Made by a program: the position numbers and the translations under genes. Shown in pieces: positions 16,663-23,477 of a DNA stretch of 35,703 nt. The notes below the pieces were generated by a model. It was not told the origin of the DNA. It saw only the letters and a program-made list of their open reading frames with translations, and did not search any database. The number at the start of each line of letters is the position of its first letter. The first letter of the stretch is position 1. The stretch comes from an uncultured Saprospiraceae bacterium (lineage in GTDB: Bacteria > Bacteroidota > Bacteroidia > Chitinophagales > Saprospiraceae), in assembly GCA_937921595.1 (NCBI GenBank), contig CAKZTD010000211.1, forward strand, positions 1-35,703, in the 5' to 3' direction.

Positions 16663-17217
16663 CTATTTTTGAATATCGCCTTTCAATAAACTAAACAATT
16701 CCAAATCAAAATACTGTCCATGAATAAAATGGGCTTGACGTAAGGTCCCTTCATGTGTAAATCCTAGCTTCTTTGGAATTGCCAGACTCTTTAAATTAGG
16801 ACGAGCTATTCTGATTTCAACCCTATTGATTTCCATAGTGTTAAAAGTATAATTGATCAATCGTTGAGAAGATTGTGTAATAATTCCATTTCCTTGAAAA
16901 TCTTCTCGAAGCCAATAACCAATTTCCGCAATTTTATGCAGCTTATTTATTTTCACTAAAGCAATAGAACCAGCAATCTCATTATTCTTAAAAATAAATG
17001 TGGTAAGCTTTTGCCCTCCAGTATTAAAAGACTTAGTGCTACGGATAAATTCACGAATATGATCTACAGAATGAGTCTTATCTACCCAACTAAGCCAAGG
17101 CCTCAAATGCAATCTTTGGCGATCAATAATATCATATAATTCCTCCGCAAAAGCCAATTTTGGCAAACGAAGTTCTATTTGATCTGTAACCTTTAAAGAA
17201 GTTTTTCCGTTTTGCAT
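16663..17217 (-). CDS. RimJ/RimL-type GNAT N-acetyltransferase
   Basis: The product is 184 aa from the ATG at 17217. A longer frame to 17307 would add a hydrophobic, non-conserved stretch encoded by promoter-like DNA, so the shorter start is preferred. Visible features are QIELRLPKLAFAEELYDIIDRQRLHLRPWLSWVD (typical RimL N-terminus), FIFKNNEIAGSIALVKIN, EIGYWLREDFQGNGIITQS (acetyl-CoA loop Q/GxGx), and C-terminal NLKSLAIPKKLGFTHEGTLR. Relatives acetylate the N-termini of ribosomal proteins such as L7/L12, but many homologs have other substrates. It is divergent from parA. Confidence 0.9.
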   Translation of the reverse strand: MQNGKTSLKVTDQIELRLPKLAFAEELYDIIDRQRLHLRPWLSWVDKTHSVDHIREFIRSTKSFNTGGQKLTTFIFKNNEIAGSIALVKINKLHKIAEIGYWLREDFQGNGIITQSSQRLINYTFNTMEINRVEIRIARPNLKSLAIPKKLGFTHEGTLRQAHFIHGQYFDLELFSLLKGDIQK

Positions 17218-17223
17218 GGGTGT

Positions 17224-17278
17224 ATGTGTTAACCATTTGGCAATAAAAAGCCTATTTAATGTGTTAAAAACACATAGG
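17224..17278. promoter_or_regulatory. ATGTGTT heptad cluster upstream of parA
   Basis: ATGTGTTAA occurs at 17224-17232 and 17259-17267, and the inverted heptad AACACAT at 17269-17275. The last two form a 7-bp dyad with a 3-nt centre, extended by CCTA (17251-17254) and AGG. The cluster lies between divergent rimL-type and parA genes, upstream of the parA -7 box. It could be an operator or partition site for the RHH protein encoded after parA; that is inference. Confidence 0.35.
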
Positions 17279-17323
17279 AAATAAAAATAATTCAATATAA
17301 ATTCCAATAATGCTTAAATTAAT

Positions 17324-17332
17324 TAAATTTGC
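17324..17332 (+). promoter_or_regulatory. -7 box of the parA promoter
   Basis: TAAATTTGC matches the Bacteroidota -7 consensus. It lies 68 nt upstream of the parA ATG, in the intergenic space shared with the divergent acetyltransferase gene. The -33 element is not clear. Confidence 0.5.
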
Positions 17333-17399
17333 AATGGATAGAAGTAATATTGAACAATTATTGTTACATTCACTATCAAAGAAAACTTAAGCATACGAT

Positions 17400-18164
17400 A
17401 TGGGAAAAATTATCTCTTTGTTGAACCACAAAGGTGGTGTTGGTAAGACTACGAGCGCAATTAACATTGGTGCCGGTCTAGTAGAATTAGGAAAAAGAAC
17501 ATTATTAATTGATCTTGATCCTCAAGCCAACCTCACCCTTTCCTTAGGTATCCCACGTCAGAAAGTTACAATCTATGAAGCACTAAGAGGAGAAGCAGAA
17601 TTAGAACCTTTTACTTACAAAGAAGGTTTAGATGTTATCACTTCTTCTTTAGATCTATCCAGTGCAGAAATGGAATTGATTAACGAAGCTGGCCGTGAGT
17701 ATATTCTACGCGAATTATTCGAAACCGTAATCGAGGATTATGATTACATTATCATTGACTGTCCACCATCTCTTGGTCTATTGACTTTGAATGCGTTGAC
17801 TTGTAGTGATTATGTATACATTCCTTTGCAGACGGAATTTTTAGCCCTTCAAGGCTTAGCTAAAATCAAACAGATCATCGACAAGGTTCGATTCCGTTTG
17901 AATAAAAAACTACAGATAGGTGGCGTTATTGCTACGATGTTTGATAAGCGAAAAGTGCTGAATCGCGATGTTGTCGAAACCATCAGAAAGTATTTTGGTG
18001 AAAAAGTTTTTGATACAATGATCCGTGATAATGTTGCACTTGCTGAAGCTCCTGCACAAAGAATGGACATCTTTTCTTATAGCAAAAGAAGCAAAGGGGC
18101 TGAAGATTATTTGTCGCTTTGTAAAGAAATTTTACAAAGAACGCAGGTAAGTGTTGAAGCTTAG
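17400..18164 (+). CDS. parA: ParA/Soj-family ATPase
   Basis: This deviant Walker ATPase binds DNA non-specifically as an ATP dimer and positions chromosomes or other cargo on the nucleoid. The 254-aa length and motifs are standard: deviant P-loop HKGGVGKTTS (10-19) with the signature lysine, A' motif LIDLDPQANLT (D40), and Walker B DYIIIDCPPSLG (D120). There is no N-terminal DNA-binding extension, so it is the short Soj-like (type Ib) form. The usual downstream parB with a KorB/HTH domain is absent. A small RHH-like protein gene follows 59 nt later on the same strand. It may therefore be either the chromosomal ParA with a distant ParB or a cargo-positioning ParA. Confidence 0.94.
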   Translation: MGKIISLLNHKGGVGKTTSAINIGAGLVELGKRTLLIDLDPQANLTLSLGIPRQKVTIYEALRGEAELEPFTYKEGLDVITSSLDLSSAEMELINEAGREYILRELFETVIEDYDYIIIDCPPSLGLLTLNALTCSDYVYIPLQTEFLALQGLAKIKQIIDKVRFRLNKKLQIGGVIATMFDKRKVLNRDVVETIRKYFGEKVFDTMIRDNVALAEAPAQRMDIFSYSKRSKGAEDYLSLCKEILQRTQVSVEA

Positions 18165-18223
18165 GGTTTAAATTTACCCCCCAAATGAGAAAACCACATT
18201 TTAATTAATTAATCCAGAAGGGT

Positions 18224-18763
18224 TTGAGCAAGAAAAAATTTACAACAGGATTAGATAGCTTATTTGGAAATCTTTCTGAAAAAGCTTTCCAAGAAGAGAG
18301 TCCTTTTCTCGATGTAGAAGAGGAAACTCCTAAAAAGCGAGCGCGTAAGGAAGAGGCAGACCGATCTTCTAAAGGGGCATCTGCTGCTACTGCTGTTGCA
18401 AAACGCAGTAACAAAAATTTTACTTCGGATCTAGAATCACTGTTCGAACAAGCTATGTCGGAAACGATAGAGGAAAAACTCGAAGAGGCGAATCAAAAAG
18501 AGGTCGTAAAACGTAAAGCTCAGAAACGACGACGTCCACTCTCCGGTTTGGATGCTCTTATCCGTAGAACCGACGGAATGGATTTTGTCGAAGTTAATGT
18601 GCCGAATAAAAAACGCGTTACTTTTGTTTTCGATAAGAAGAAGCTAGAACAGCTTAAAGGCATTGCCAAAAGTAAGAAACTATATCTTAAGGATATTATC
18701 GGCGATGTGATGACTAGTTTTATTGAAAAATACGAAAATGGGGAAATAGGAGAAATCGCTTAA
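18224..18763 (+). CDS. Small RHH-like protein with three ParB-style LDxLF motifs, probable ParA partner
   Basis: The 179-aa protein starts with TTG (18224), preceded by AGAAGGG. A TAA lies six codons upstream and the first in-frame ATG is codon 78, so TTG is the only reasonable start. Its N-terminus, KKFTTGLDSLF (4-14), resembles the GLDALF-like N-terminal peptide of ParB/Spo0J that contacts ParA. Related motifs recur at 64-74 (KNFTSDLESLF) and 104-113 (RPLSGLDALI). They are separated by charged, low-complexity linkers with basic patches (PKKRARK, KRKAQKRRR). Residues 129-171 (KKRVTFVFDKKKLEQL and onward) fit a strand-helix-helix ribbon-helix-helix DNA-binding fold. No KorB or HTH domain is present. 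The partner role is inferred from context and motifs. Confidence 0.72.
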   Translation: MSKKKFTTGLDSLFGNLSEKAFQEESPFLDVEEETPKKRARKEEADRSSKGASAATAVAKRSNKNFTSDLESLFEQAMSETIEEKLEEANQKEVVKRKAQKRRRPLSGLDALIRRTDGMDFVEVNVPNKKRVTFVFDKKKLEQLKGIAKSKKLYLKDIIGDVMTSFIEKYENGEIGEIA

Positions 18764-18782
18764 TACTCATTTTAATTAAGAC

Positions 18783-18831
18783 AAAAAGAGAGCTAGGGCA
18801 ATTATTTATTAATTTGCTCTGGCTCTTTTTT
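18783..18831 (+). terminator. Intrinsic terminator of the parA unit
   Basis: GAGCTAGGGCAAA-type left arm (18788-18802) pairs with TTTGCTCTGGCTC (18813-18825) using two G-U pairs. It is flanked by AAAAAGA and TTTTTT. It separates the parA pair from the DUF3137-like gene. Confidence 0.75.
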
Positions 18832-18870
18832 GTTCAAACTCTTCCTTATCAAGCTCTAGAAATATTTTCC

Positions 18871-18879
18871 TACCTTTGA
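18871..18879 (+). promoter_or_regulatory. -7 box for the DUF3137-like gene
   Basis: TACCTTTGA matches TAnnTTTG and lies 26 nt upstream of the ATG at 18905, directly after the preceding terminator. A -33 box is not evident. Confidence 0.5.
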
Positions 18880-18904
18880 AATCCAACATACTTTATTTAT
18901 AACA

Positions 18905-19828
18905 ATGAAACGGCTGGAGGATTTTCGAATATTCTATAATCATACCATTCATCCCGAATTGATGAGATTGGAGCGAAAGCGGAAACGTTTATTGCTCTTG
19001 CTGTTTTCTGCATTATTTTTACTGGGGGCGACGCTCTTTTTGCAGTTTTATCTAAATATTCTGGTCGTTAGCCTTATTTTGATGCTTCCCTTCGGGTTTT
19101 ATATTACCTTCATTCTTTATCGGATCCAGCGTTTTAAAACGACTTTTAAACCTCATGTAGTCAATTTGATCCTAGATTTCATTGACGATGACTTAAATTT
19201 CGGTGCTTTAAAATATAACAGCAAACGTTTTATCCCTAAAGATCGTTTTCTAGCTAGTAAAATTTTTGTAACCAAAGCTCCCGAGTATCAAGGAGAGGAT
19301 TTTATCAGCGGTAAAATTGGAGAATTGGATTTTGAGATGTGCGAATTGAATGTAAAAGAGTTTTCTAAGGTTCGAAATCGTCTGAATTATGTTTTTAAAG
19401 GCGTTTTTTTACATACAAACTTTAATAGATCGTTAAGAGGAGAGATAATTGTATTGCCAGAAGAATTTAAACAATACCTTTCTCGTTCAATAAAGGCATT
19501 TAATGGTATTGGAGGTGTGAATGTTAGTGGTGCTTTATCGGAAAGATTCAATGAATATTTCATGACTTTTGCGACAAGAGATGCGAATGTGACCGGTATT
19601 CTATCTGAAGATATGCAAAATGCTATTGTCGATTACCGGATAACTTCAGGAAAGGAAATCTATGTTTCTTTTATTCAACAAGATATTTATATCGGAATTA
19701 CTGAACCAAAGGACATACTTGAACCTTATATATTCAGATCGAATATGAGCTTTGAATTGGTCAGAGAATTTTTTGAAGACATTCATGTATTGCTCAGTAT
19801 CATTGAAGATCTGGATAGAAATGATTAA
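18905..19828 (+). CDS. DUF3137-like membrane protein
   Basis: The 307-aa product has a basic N-terminal segment (HPELMRLERKRKR), then two transmembrane helices (about 29-50 and 52-72), then a soluble domain. In that domain, FKGVFLHTNFNRSLRGEIIVLPEEF (about 165-190) matches the pattern of DUF3137 proteins. Later segments, YFMTFATRDANVTGILSEDM and ISFIQQDIYIGI-like strands, also fit. The C-terminus is acidic (IIEDLDRND). No catalytic residues are evident and the function is unknown. It has its own promoter and is followed at 16 nt by the TraB gene, so the two form an operon. The family call is by pattern and moderately sure. Confidence 0.78.
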   Translation: MKRLEDFRIFYNHTIHPELMRLERKRKRLLLLLFSALFLLGATLFLQFYLNILVVSLILMLPFGFYITFILYRIQRFKTTFKPHVVNLILDFIDDDLNFGALKYNSKRFIPKDRFLASKIFVTKAPEYQGEDFISGKIGELDFEMCELNVKEFSKVRNRLNYVFKGVFLHTNFNRSLRGEIIVLPEEFKQYLSRSIKAFNGIGGVNVSGALSERFNEYFMTFATRDANVTGILSEDMQNAIVDYRITSGKEIYVSFIQQDIYIGITEPKDILEPYIFRSNMSFELVREFFEDIHVLLSIIEDLDRND

Positions 19829-19844
19829 TAAAAAAATAAAAAAA

Positions 19845-20828
19845 ATGTATAAACAATTATTCAACATTTTCCTTTTTGTCTTTATTGCTAATTGCTCATT
19901 TGCTCAGGTAGATGTAGAAAACCAGGTGGAAGAGGTCAAAAAGGATAAGAGCCAATATGCTCCTACAAAAGAAGAAAATTCTTTGCTTTGGGAAATCAGT
20001 GGTAATGATTTAGAATCGCCTTCCTATTTATACGGTACGATCCATATCATAGGAAAGGAAGATTTCTTTTTGACAGATCCAACGGTTGCTGCTTTTAATA
20101 AAAGTAAGAAAGTGGTTTTTGAAATCGACATGGAAGAGATGAACAATCCTTTGATGATGTTTTCTTTATTGAAAAATGTGATGATGCCAGAAGGGACGAC
20201 CTTGAAAACATTACTAAAGCCAGAAGATTATAAATTCGTTCATAAGAAGTTTGGAGAATTAGGATTTCCTCCATTTGTTACTGGAATGTTTGATAAAGTA
20301 AAACCTATGTTTCTAACCGCATTTGCTGGGGGAGATATGGATCCGGGAGGATTACAAAATGGGAGCATGGTTTCTTATGAAATGAAATTTATGGAAATGG
20401 CTCAAAACGAAGAATTAGAAATGGACGGATTGGAAACCATAGAATTTCAAATGAGTATTTTTGATAGTATTCCATATCAAGCACAGGCAGATATGTTATT
20501 AGAAAGTATGAGAGTTGAAGGAGAAGGAATGGATGAGTTGGATGTGATGGTTGAGTTGTATAAAAATCAAGACCTTATTGGCATGGAAGCAATGTTTAAT
20601 GCAGAAGCTGGTGGTCTTGGAGAATGGAATGATATTCTGTTGAATAAGCGAAATGAAAGCTGGATTCCAATTATGAAAACCATGATGCCTGAAAAAGTTA
20701 CCTTCTTTGCCGTTGGTGCCGGACATTTGGTTGGCGAAGAAGGAGTAGTGGCTTTACTTCGAAAAGAAGGGTATACCGTTAAACCATTGAAGGAAGGAAA
20801 ATTAAATAAATCTCCAAAAGAAGATTAA
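19845..20828 (+). CDS. TraB/GumN family protein (exported)
   Basis: The product is 327 aa from the ATG at 19845, which gives a clean signal peptide (MYKQLFNIFLFVFIANCSFA). An ATG at 19821 overlapping the stop of the upstream gene is an alternative and would lengthen the basic n-region. TraB/GumN proteins are Tiki-like metalloprotease relatives. Visible signatures are the first motif YLYGTIHIIG with its His, the FEIDMEEM segment, and the C-terminal FFAVGAGHLVGEEGVVALLRKEGY carrying the second conserved GxxH. The likely location is the periplasm. It is cotranscribed with the DUF3137-like gene. Proteolytic activity is inferred from family, not shown. Confidence 0.9.
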   Translation: MYKQLFNIFLFVFIANCSFAQVDVENQVEEVKKDKSQYAPTKEENSLLWEISGNDLESPSYLYGTIHIIGKEDFFLTDPTVAAFNKSKKVVFEIDMEEMNNPLMMFSLLKNVMMPEGTTLKTLLKPEDYKFVHKKFGELGFPPFVTGMFDKVKPMFLTAFAGGDMDPGGLQNGSMVSYEMKFMEMAQNEELEMDGLETIEFQMSIFDSIPYQAQADMLLESMRVEGEGMDELDVMVELYKNQDLIGMEAMFNAEAGGLGEWNDILLNKRNESWIPIMKTMMPEKVTFFAVGAGHLVGEEGVVALLRKEGYTVKPLKEGKLNKSPKED

Positions 20829-20864
20829 AATATCGTTAACTAAAATTCTTAGTCGAATTTTTGG

Positions 20865-20906
20865 AAATTGGCTTATCGAATAATTACATTTGATAAGCCA
20901 ATTTTT
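20865..20906 (+). terminator. Intrinsic terminator
   Basis: AAATTGGCTTATC (20865-20877) and GATAAGCCAATTT (20892-20904) form a perfect 13-bp stem with a 14-nt loop, followed by TT. It ends the DUF3137/TraB operon and lies 28 nt before the next ATG. Confidence 0.85.
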
Positions 20907-20931
20907 CATTTAATAAATATAATAATATCAC

Positions 20932-21453
20932 ATGGCTTTAGTCAAATCCGTCAAAGGAATCAAACCTAAATTTGGAAAAGATTGTTACCTCGCAGAAAAC
21001 GCAACCATCGTAGGTGATGTAGAAATGGGGGATGAGTGTAGCGTATGGTTTCAAGCTGTAATACGAGGTGATGTCCATCGCATCCGAATGGGGGATAAGG
21101 TGAATATTCAAGATGGAGCGATTGTCCATTGCACTTATCAACAAGCACCTACCACGATTGGTAATAATGTTTCGATCGGTCATCGAGCGATTGTTCATGG
21201 CTGTACGATTAAGGATAATGTTCTCATTGGTATGGGAGCGATAGTTATGGATCATGTGGTGGTTGAAGAGAATGTACTTGTGGCAGCAGGAGCAGTTGTT
21301 TTAGAAAATAGTATCTTGGAATCTGGTCATATTTATGCAGGTGTTCCAGCTAAAAAAATCAAGGCTTTAAGTCCGGAAACCTTCAGAGGAACCGTTCAAC
21401 GTATTTCAGATAATTACGTAATGTACAGTGGTTGGTTTAAAGAAGAGAGTTGA
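20932..21453 (+). CDS. Gamma-carbonic anhydrase family protein
   Basis: The 173-aa left-handed parallel beta-helix protein is built of hexapeptide repeats (for example IGDV-, IGNNVSIG-, IGMGAIV- and VAAGAVV-type turns). The three metal-ligand histidines are present as H66 (GAIVH), H84 (SIGH) and H89 (AIVHG). It resembles YrdA/PaaY proteins, trimeric zinc or iron enzymes of the cytoplasm, some of which hydrate CO2. The C-terminal helix (SPETFRGTVQRISDNYVMYSGWF) is typical. The actual activity of such homologs varies. It is single and lies between two intrinsic terminator-like structures. Confidence 0.92.
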   Translation: MALVKSVKGIKPKFGKDCYLAENATIVGDVEMGDECSVWFQAVIRGDVHRIRMGDKVNIQDGAIVHCTYQQAPTTIGNNVSIGHRAIVHGCTIKDNVLIGMGAIVMDHVVVEENVLVAAGAVVLENSILESGHIYAGVPAKKIKALSPETFRGTVQRISDNYVMYSGWFKEES

Positions 21454-21647
21454 AGTTTAACTTATAAAAATAATACTTAGAAATATCTAAAATATTTTTT
21501 ATTTGACCGTTATTTTTTTGTAGTTTTACAACGTAATCAAAACACATGTTCTCCCAGAACAATTCAAACTAAGAATAATCTTTCCAACATATTTTAGAGG
21601 TTAAACTCTCCCAACATATCTTTTTAGTAATCCCGTAATTTAAATGC

Positions 21648-21696
21648 TGTAAATCATGCATTTGCAATTAGTCTAGATGCAGTTGTATGATTTACA
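21648..21696 (+). repeat. Imperfect palindrome, possible RNA hairpin
   Basis: TGTAAATCAT (21648-21657) is perfectly complementary to ATGATTTACA (21687-21696). An alternative inner register pairs TGCAT on the left with ATGCA on the right, leaving a bulge. This gives a hairpin of about 50 nt in the gene-free region, with no U-tract after it. Confidence 0.5.
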
Positions 21697-21750
21697 ACAA
21701 TAGCAAAAGAGATCAAAGTTGTCTTTTTTGTAAAGAATTCTTAATTCCCA

Positions 21751-21829
21751 GAACCGACCCCTTCTCCCGACTTGTTGCCACCTGTAGCGAAGAAAGAGGA
21801 GGGGCTTTTTGGTTCAGTGGCAAGGGGAG
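21751..21829 (+). terminator. GC-rich terminator-like hairpin with an alternative fold
   Basis: Fold 1: CCCCTTCTC (21758-21766) pairs with GAGGAGGGG (21796-21804), followed by CTTTTT, with an outer GAACC/GGTTC pair (21751-21755 and 21811-21815). Fold 2: TTGCCAC (21775-21781) pairs with GTGGCAA (21817-21823) and CTCCC (21764-21768) with GGGAG (21825-21829). The two folds compete for 21764-21766. The large 29-nt loop and the alternative pairing are unusual for a plain terminator. Confidence 0.5.
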
Positions 21830-21961
21830 TCAATTTTAGTTTTTGAGAATAATAATTTATGTAGAATAGTTTTCTGTTTTTGAAACAGGCAATTCAATTT
21901 AAACAAGACCAACAGTAATTGAGCACCATCATCTCACCTCTCGCTCCTTACTCCTGTTTCT

Positions 21962-22354
21962 TCACTCTTGTTGATCAAACCAAACCTTTTCCTGGCTTTC
22001 CGAATCTCCGTTATAGTTGATCGTAATTTCTTTCCCAACTTCAATATCTTCTAATGCATAGAATCGGAGTGTTGCTGAATCGTAATCTGGTTGGTATTCT
22101 GCGTTTGGTTGGTAAGAATGATTGAACAATGATCCGTACCCTAATGCAATGGCTCCGCTTTCATCTTTTTCTATCCAATCAAAATAGTAATTATATAAAA
22201 CAGATTTTTTGATTCGTTTCATCTCTTCTTTTGGGATGACGATCACAGGACAGATTTCGATAATGCTACCTTTAGGAATTGGTTCAGTAGAAAAGACACC
22301 ACGATCGTCGATAGAACTGGAAGCAATATAAAGGTGTGGAATTCTTTGACTCAT
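21962..22354 (-). CDS. Small SET-domain protein
   Basis: The 130-aa protein is close to a minimal SET domain. The motifs are in order: DDRGVFSTEPIPKGSIIE (first SAM-contact region, about 16-33), FNHSYQPNAEY (77-87, the NHSxxPN motif of the SET pseudoknot), and EDIEVGKEITINYNGD (102-117, the ITxNY strand). SET proteins transfer methyl groups from S-adenosylmethionine to lysines; bacterial substrates are mostly unknown. The post-SET cysteines are absent. It lies 45 nt downstream of the EamA gene on the same strand and may be cotranscribed with it. Confidence 0.9.
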   Translation of the reverse strand: MSQRIPHLYIASSSIDDRGVFSTEPIPKGSIIEICPVIVIPKEEMKRIKKSVLYNYYFDWIEKDESGAIALGYGSLFNHSYQPNAEYQPDYDSATLRFYALEDIEVGKEITINYNGDSESQEKVWFDQQE

Positions 22355-22399
22355 TTTTTTAAAAAAGTATAATTTTGGTTAAAAAATAAGCAAGGTAAA

Positions 22400-23293
22400 T
22401 TATTTTTTAGAAAGATATACACCAATGAGAATTAAAATCATTCCAATAATATGATAAATGGTTATAATTTCTCCATCAATAAAACCCCAGCCTAAAGCGA
22501 CAATAGGGATCAAATAACTCACTAAAGATGCAAATAATGCATTCGTAGTTACCACTAATTTGAAAAATAAAATAGAACCAAGGAAGGTGCCGAAAAAAGA
22601 TAATAAAGTAATATAACCCAAGGAGGCCCAAGCCTGATCGTTGACTTGAAAAACTTCTGTAAAACCAGAAGAGAATAAATAGATACTTGCAGGAATTCCA
22701 ATAATAACAAAAGAGACGGCACTTGTGATTATTGGATCGATTTCTTTGAGAAATGTATTTATAGTGTTGAGGCTTGTTGCATAGAACAAACAGGCAAGAA
22801 CCACTAATAAAGCATAGATAACATTTCCTTCTATTCCTGCTTGTTTTCCAAACAAAAATAAAAAACTAGTTCCAAGCAATCCGATGAAAACCCCTATTAT
22901 TTTCAACCAAATAGGTTTGGCTTTAAAAAATAAAACACCAAGAAATAAAGTAAAAAGGGGAGTGGTTGAACTTAAGACACCAGTTAGGGAGCTACTAATT
23001 TTAGTCTGAGCATAAGCAAATAAAAAAGCAGGAAAGAGGCTTCCTAGAAATCCTACGACTGCAAAGTATTTTAATTTAGACCAAGTTATCTTTTTAAAAT
23101 ATAAAAGGAATAAAGGTAAAAACATCAAGGCTGTAATCGCAATTCTGAGGGAACCAACTTGCCCTGCATTAAAAGCAACTAGCCCTCTTTTTATGAGGAT
23201 ATAGGAGCTTCCCCATATTAATCCCAATAGTAAAATTAATATCCATTGGGAAAGTGAAGATGTTTGTTGTTGATTTATTTTTACTGGTTCCAT
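22400..23293 (-). CDS. EamA/DMT-family transporter
   Basis: The 297-aa inner-membrane protein has about ten hydrophobic helices arranged as two EamA repeats, typical of drug/metabolite transporters. The first repeat opens with WILILLLGLIWGSSYILIKRGL and contains GSLRIAITALMFLP. The second contains ALLVVLACLFYATSLNTINTFL and ends with IIGMILILIGVYLSKK. Members export amino acids, nucleosides or drugs; the substrate cannot be inferred here. The start at 23293 fits the -7 box at 23309-23301, only 7 nt upstream, so the transcript would be nearly leaderless. Confidence 0.92.
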   Translation of the reverse strand: MEPVKINQQQTSSLSQWILILLLGLIWGSSYILIKRGLVAFNAGQVGSLRIAITALMFLPLFLLYFKKITWSKLKYFAVVGFLGSLFPAFLFAYAQTKISSSLTGVLSSTTPLFTLFLGVLFFKAKPIWLKIIGVFIGLLGTSFLFLFGKQAGIEGNVIYALLVVLACLFYATSLNTINTFLKEIDPIITSAVSFVIIGIPASIYLFSSGFTEVFQVNDQAWASLGYITLLSFFGTFLGSILFFKLVVTTNALFASLVSYLIPIVALGWGFIDGEIITIYHIIGMILILIGVYLSKK

Positions 23294-23300
23294 ACGTTTT

Positions 23301-23309
23301 GCAAATGTA
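23301..23309 (-). promoter_or_regulatory. -7 box of the EamA gene
   Basis: The minus strand reads TACATTTGC, an exact TAnnTTTG match, ending 7 nt before the ATG. A TTTTTC about 19 nt upstream may be a weak -33 element. The transcript would have a very short or no leader. Confidence 0.6.
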
Positions 23310-23366
23310 GTCTTAACGCATGAAAAAGTATACAGTTTTGATTTATTTGAACTAATTGAAATTAAT

Positions 23367-23396
23367 AAAAAAAGGCAGCCAGCAATGCCGGCTACC
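23367..23396 (-). terminator. Intrinsic terminator of the flotillin gene
   Basis: On the minus strand GGTAGCC pairs with GGCTGCC (one mismatch) across a 9-nt loop and is followed by TTTTTTT. It lies about 150 nt after the flotillin stop and upstream of the EamA promoter. Confidence 0.75.
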
Positions 23397-23441
23397 TTAG
23401 GAACAAATAAACGAAAATTAATTTTTGGCTTTTTGAAGTAT

Positions 23442-23477
23442 GAAGCGCAGAGCCTCCAGAAAAGGCTCCACGGCTTC
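23442..23477 (-). repeat. GC-rich two-tier hairpin downstream of flotillin
   Basis: GAAGC (23442-23446) pairs with GCTTC (23473-23477), and GAGCC (23450-23454) with GGCTC (23464-23468). A 3/4-nt internal loop separates the two stems and the apical loop has 9 nt. The segment is much richer in G+C than its neighbours. It lies inside the minus-strand stretch 23531-23418, which reads as 37 sense codons (including KPEAVEPFLEALRF) but has no ATG, GTG or TTG at its start. It may be a structural element or a coding remnant. Confidence 0.45.

Larger units (their letters stand above)
21454..21961. other. 508-nt gene-free region with structured segments
   Basis: The region lies between the plus-strand carbonic anhydrase gene and the minus-strand SET gene. 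It has no coding frame. It starts with a possible promoter: TTTG at 21502-21505 and TAGTTTTAC at 21521-21529, with a spacer of only 15 nt. It then holds an imperfect dyad at 21648-21696 and a GC-rich fold at 21751-21829, both listed separately. The GC-rich part stands out sharply from the AT-rich surroundings. A small non-coding RNA is possible but no known family is recognised. Confidence 0.5.

Noticed and set aside
17218-17307. Extended N-terminus of the RimJ/L-type acetyltransferase
   Set aside because: The added residues are a hydrophobic, low-quality stretch overlapping dyads; homologs start near the ATG at 17217.
17885-17900. tRNA-like GGTTCGATTCC string
   Set aside because: It lies inside parA coding sequence, with no cloverleaf around it and no matching acceptor stem.
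20938-21255. Minus-strand frames opposite the carbonic anhydrase gene
   Set aside because: They are shadows of the hexapeptide-repeat gene on the plus strand.
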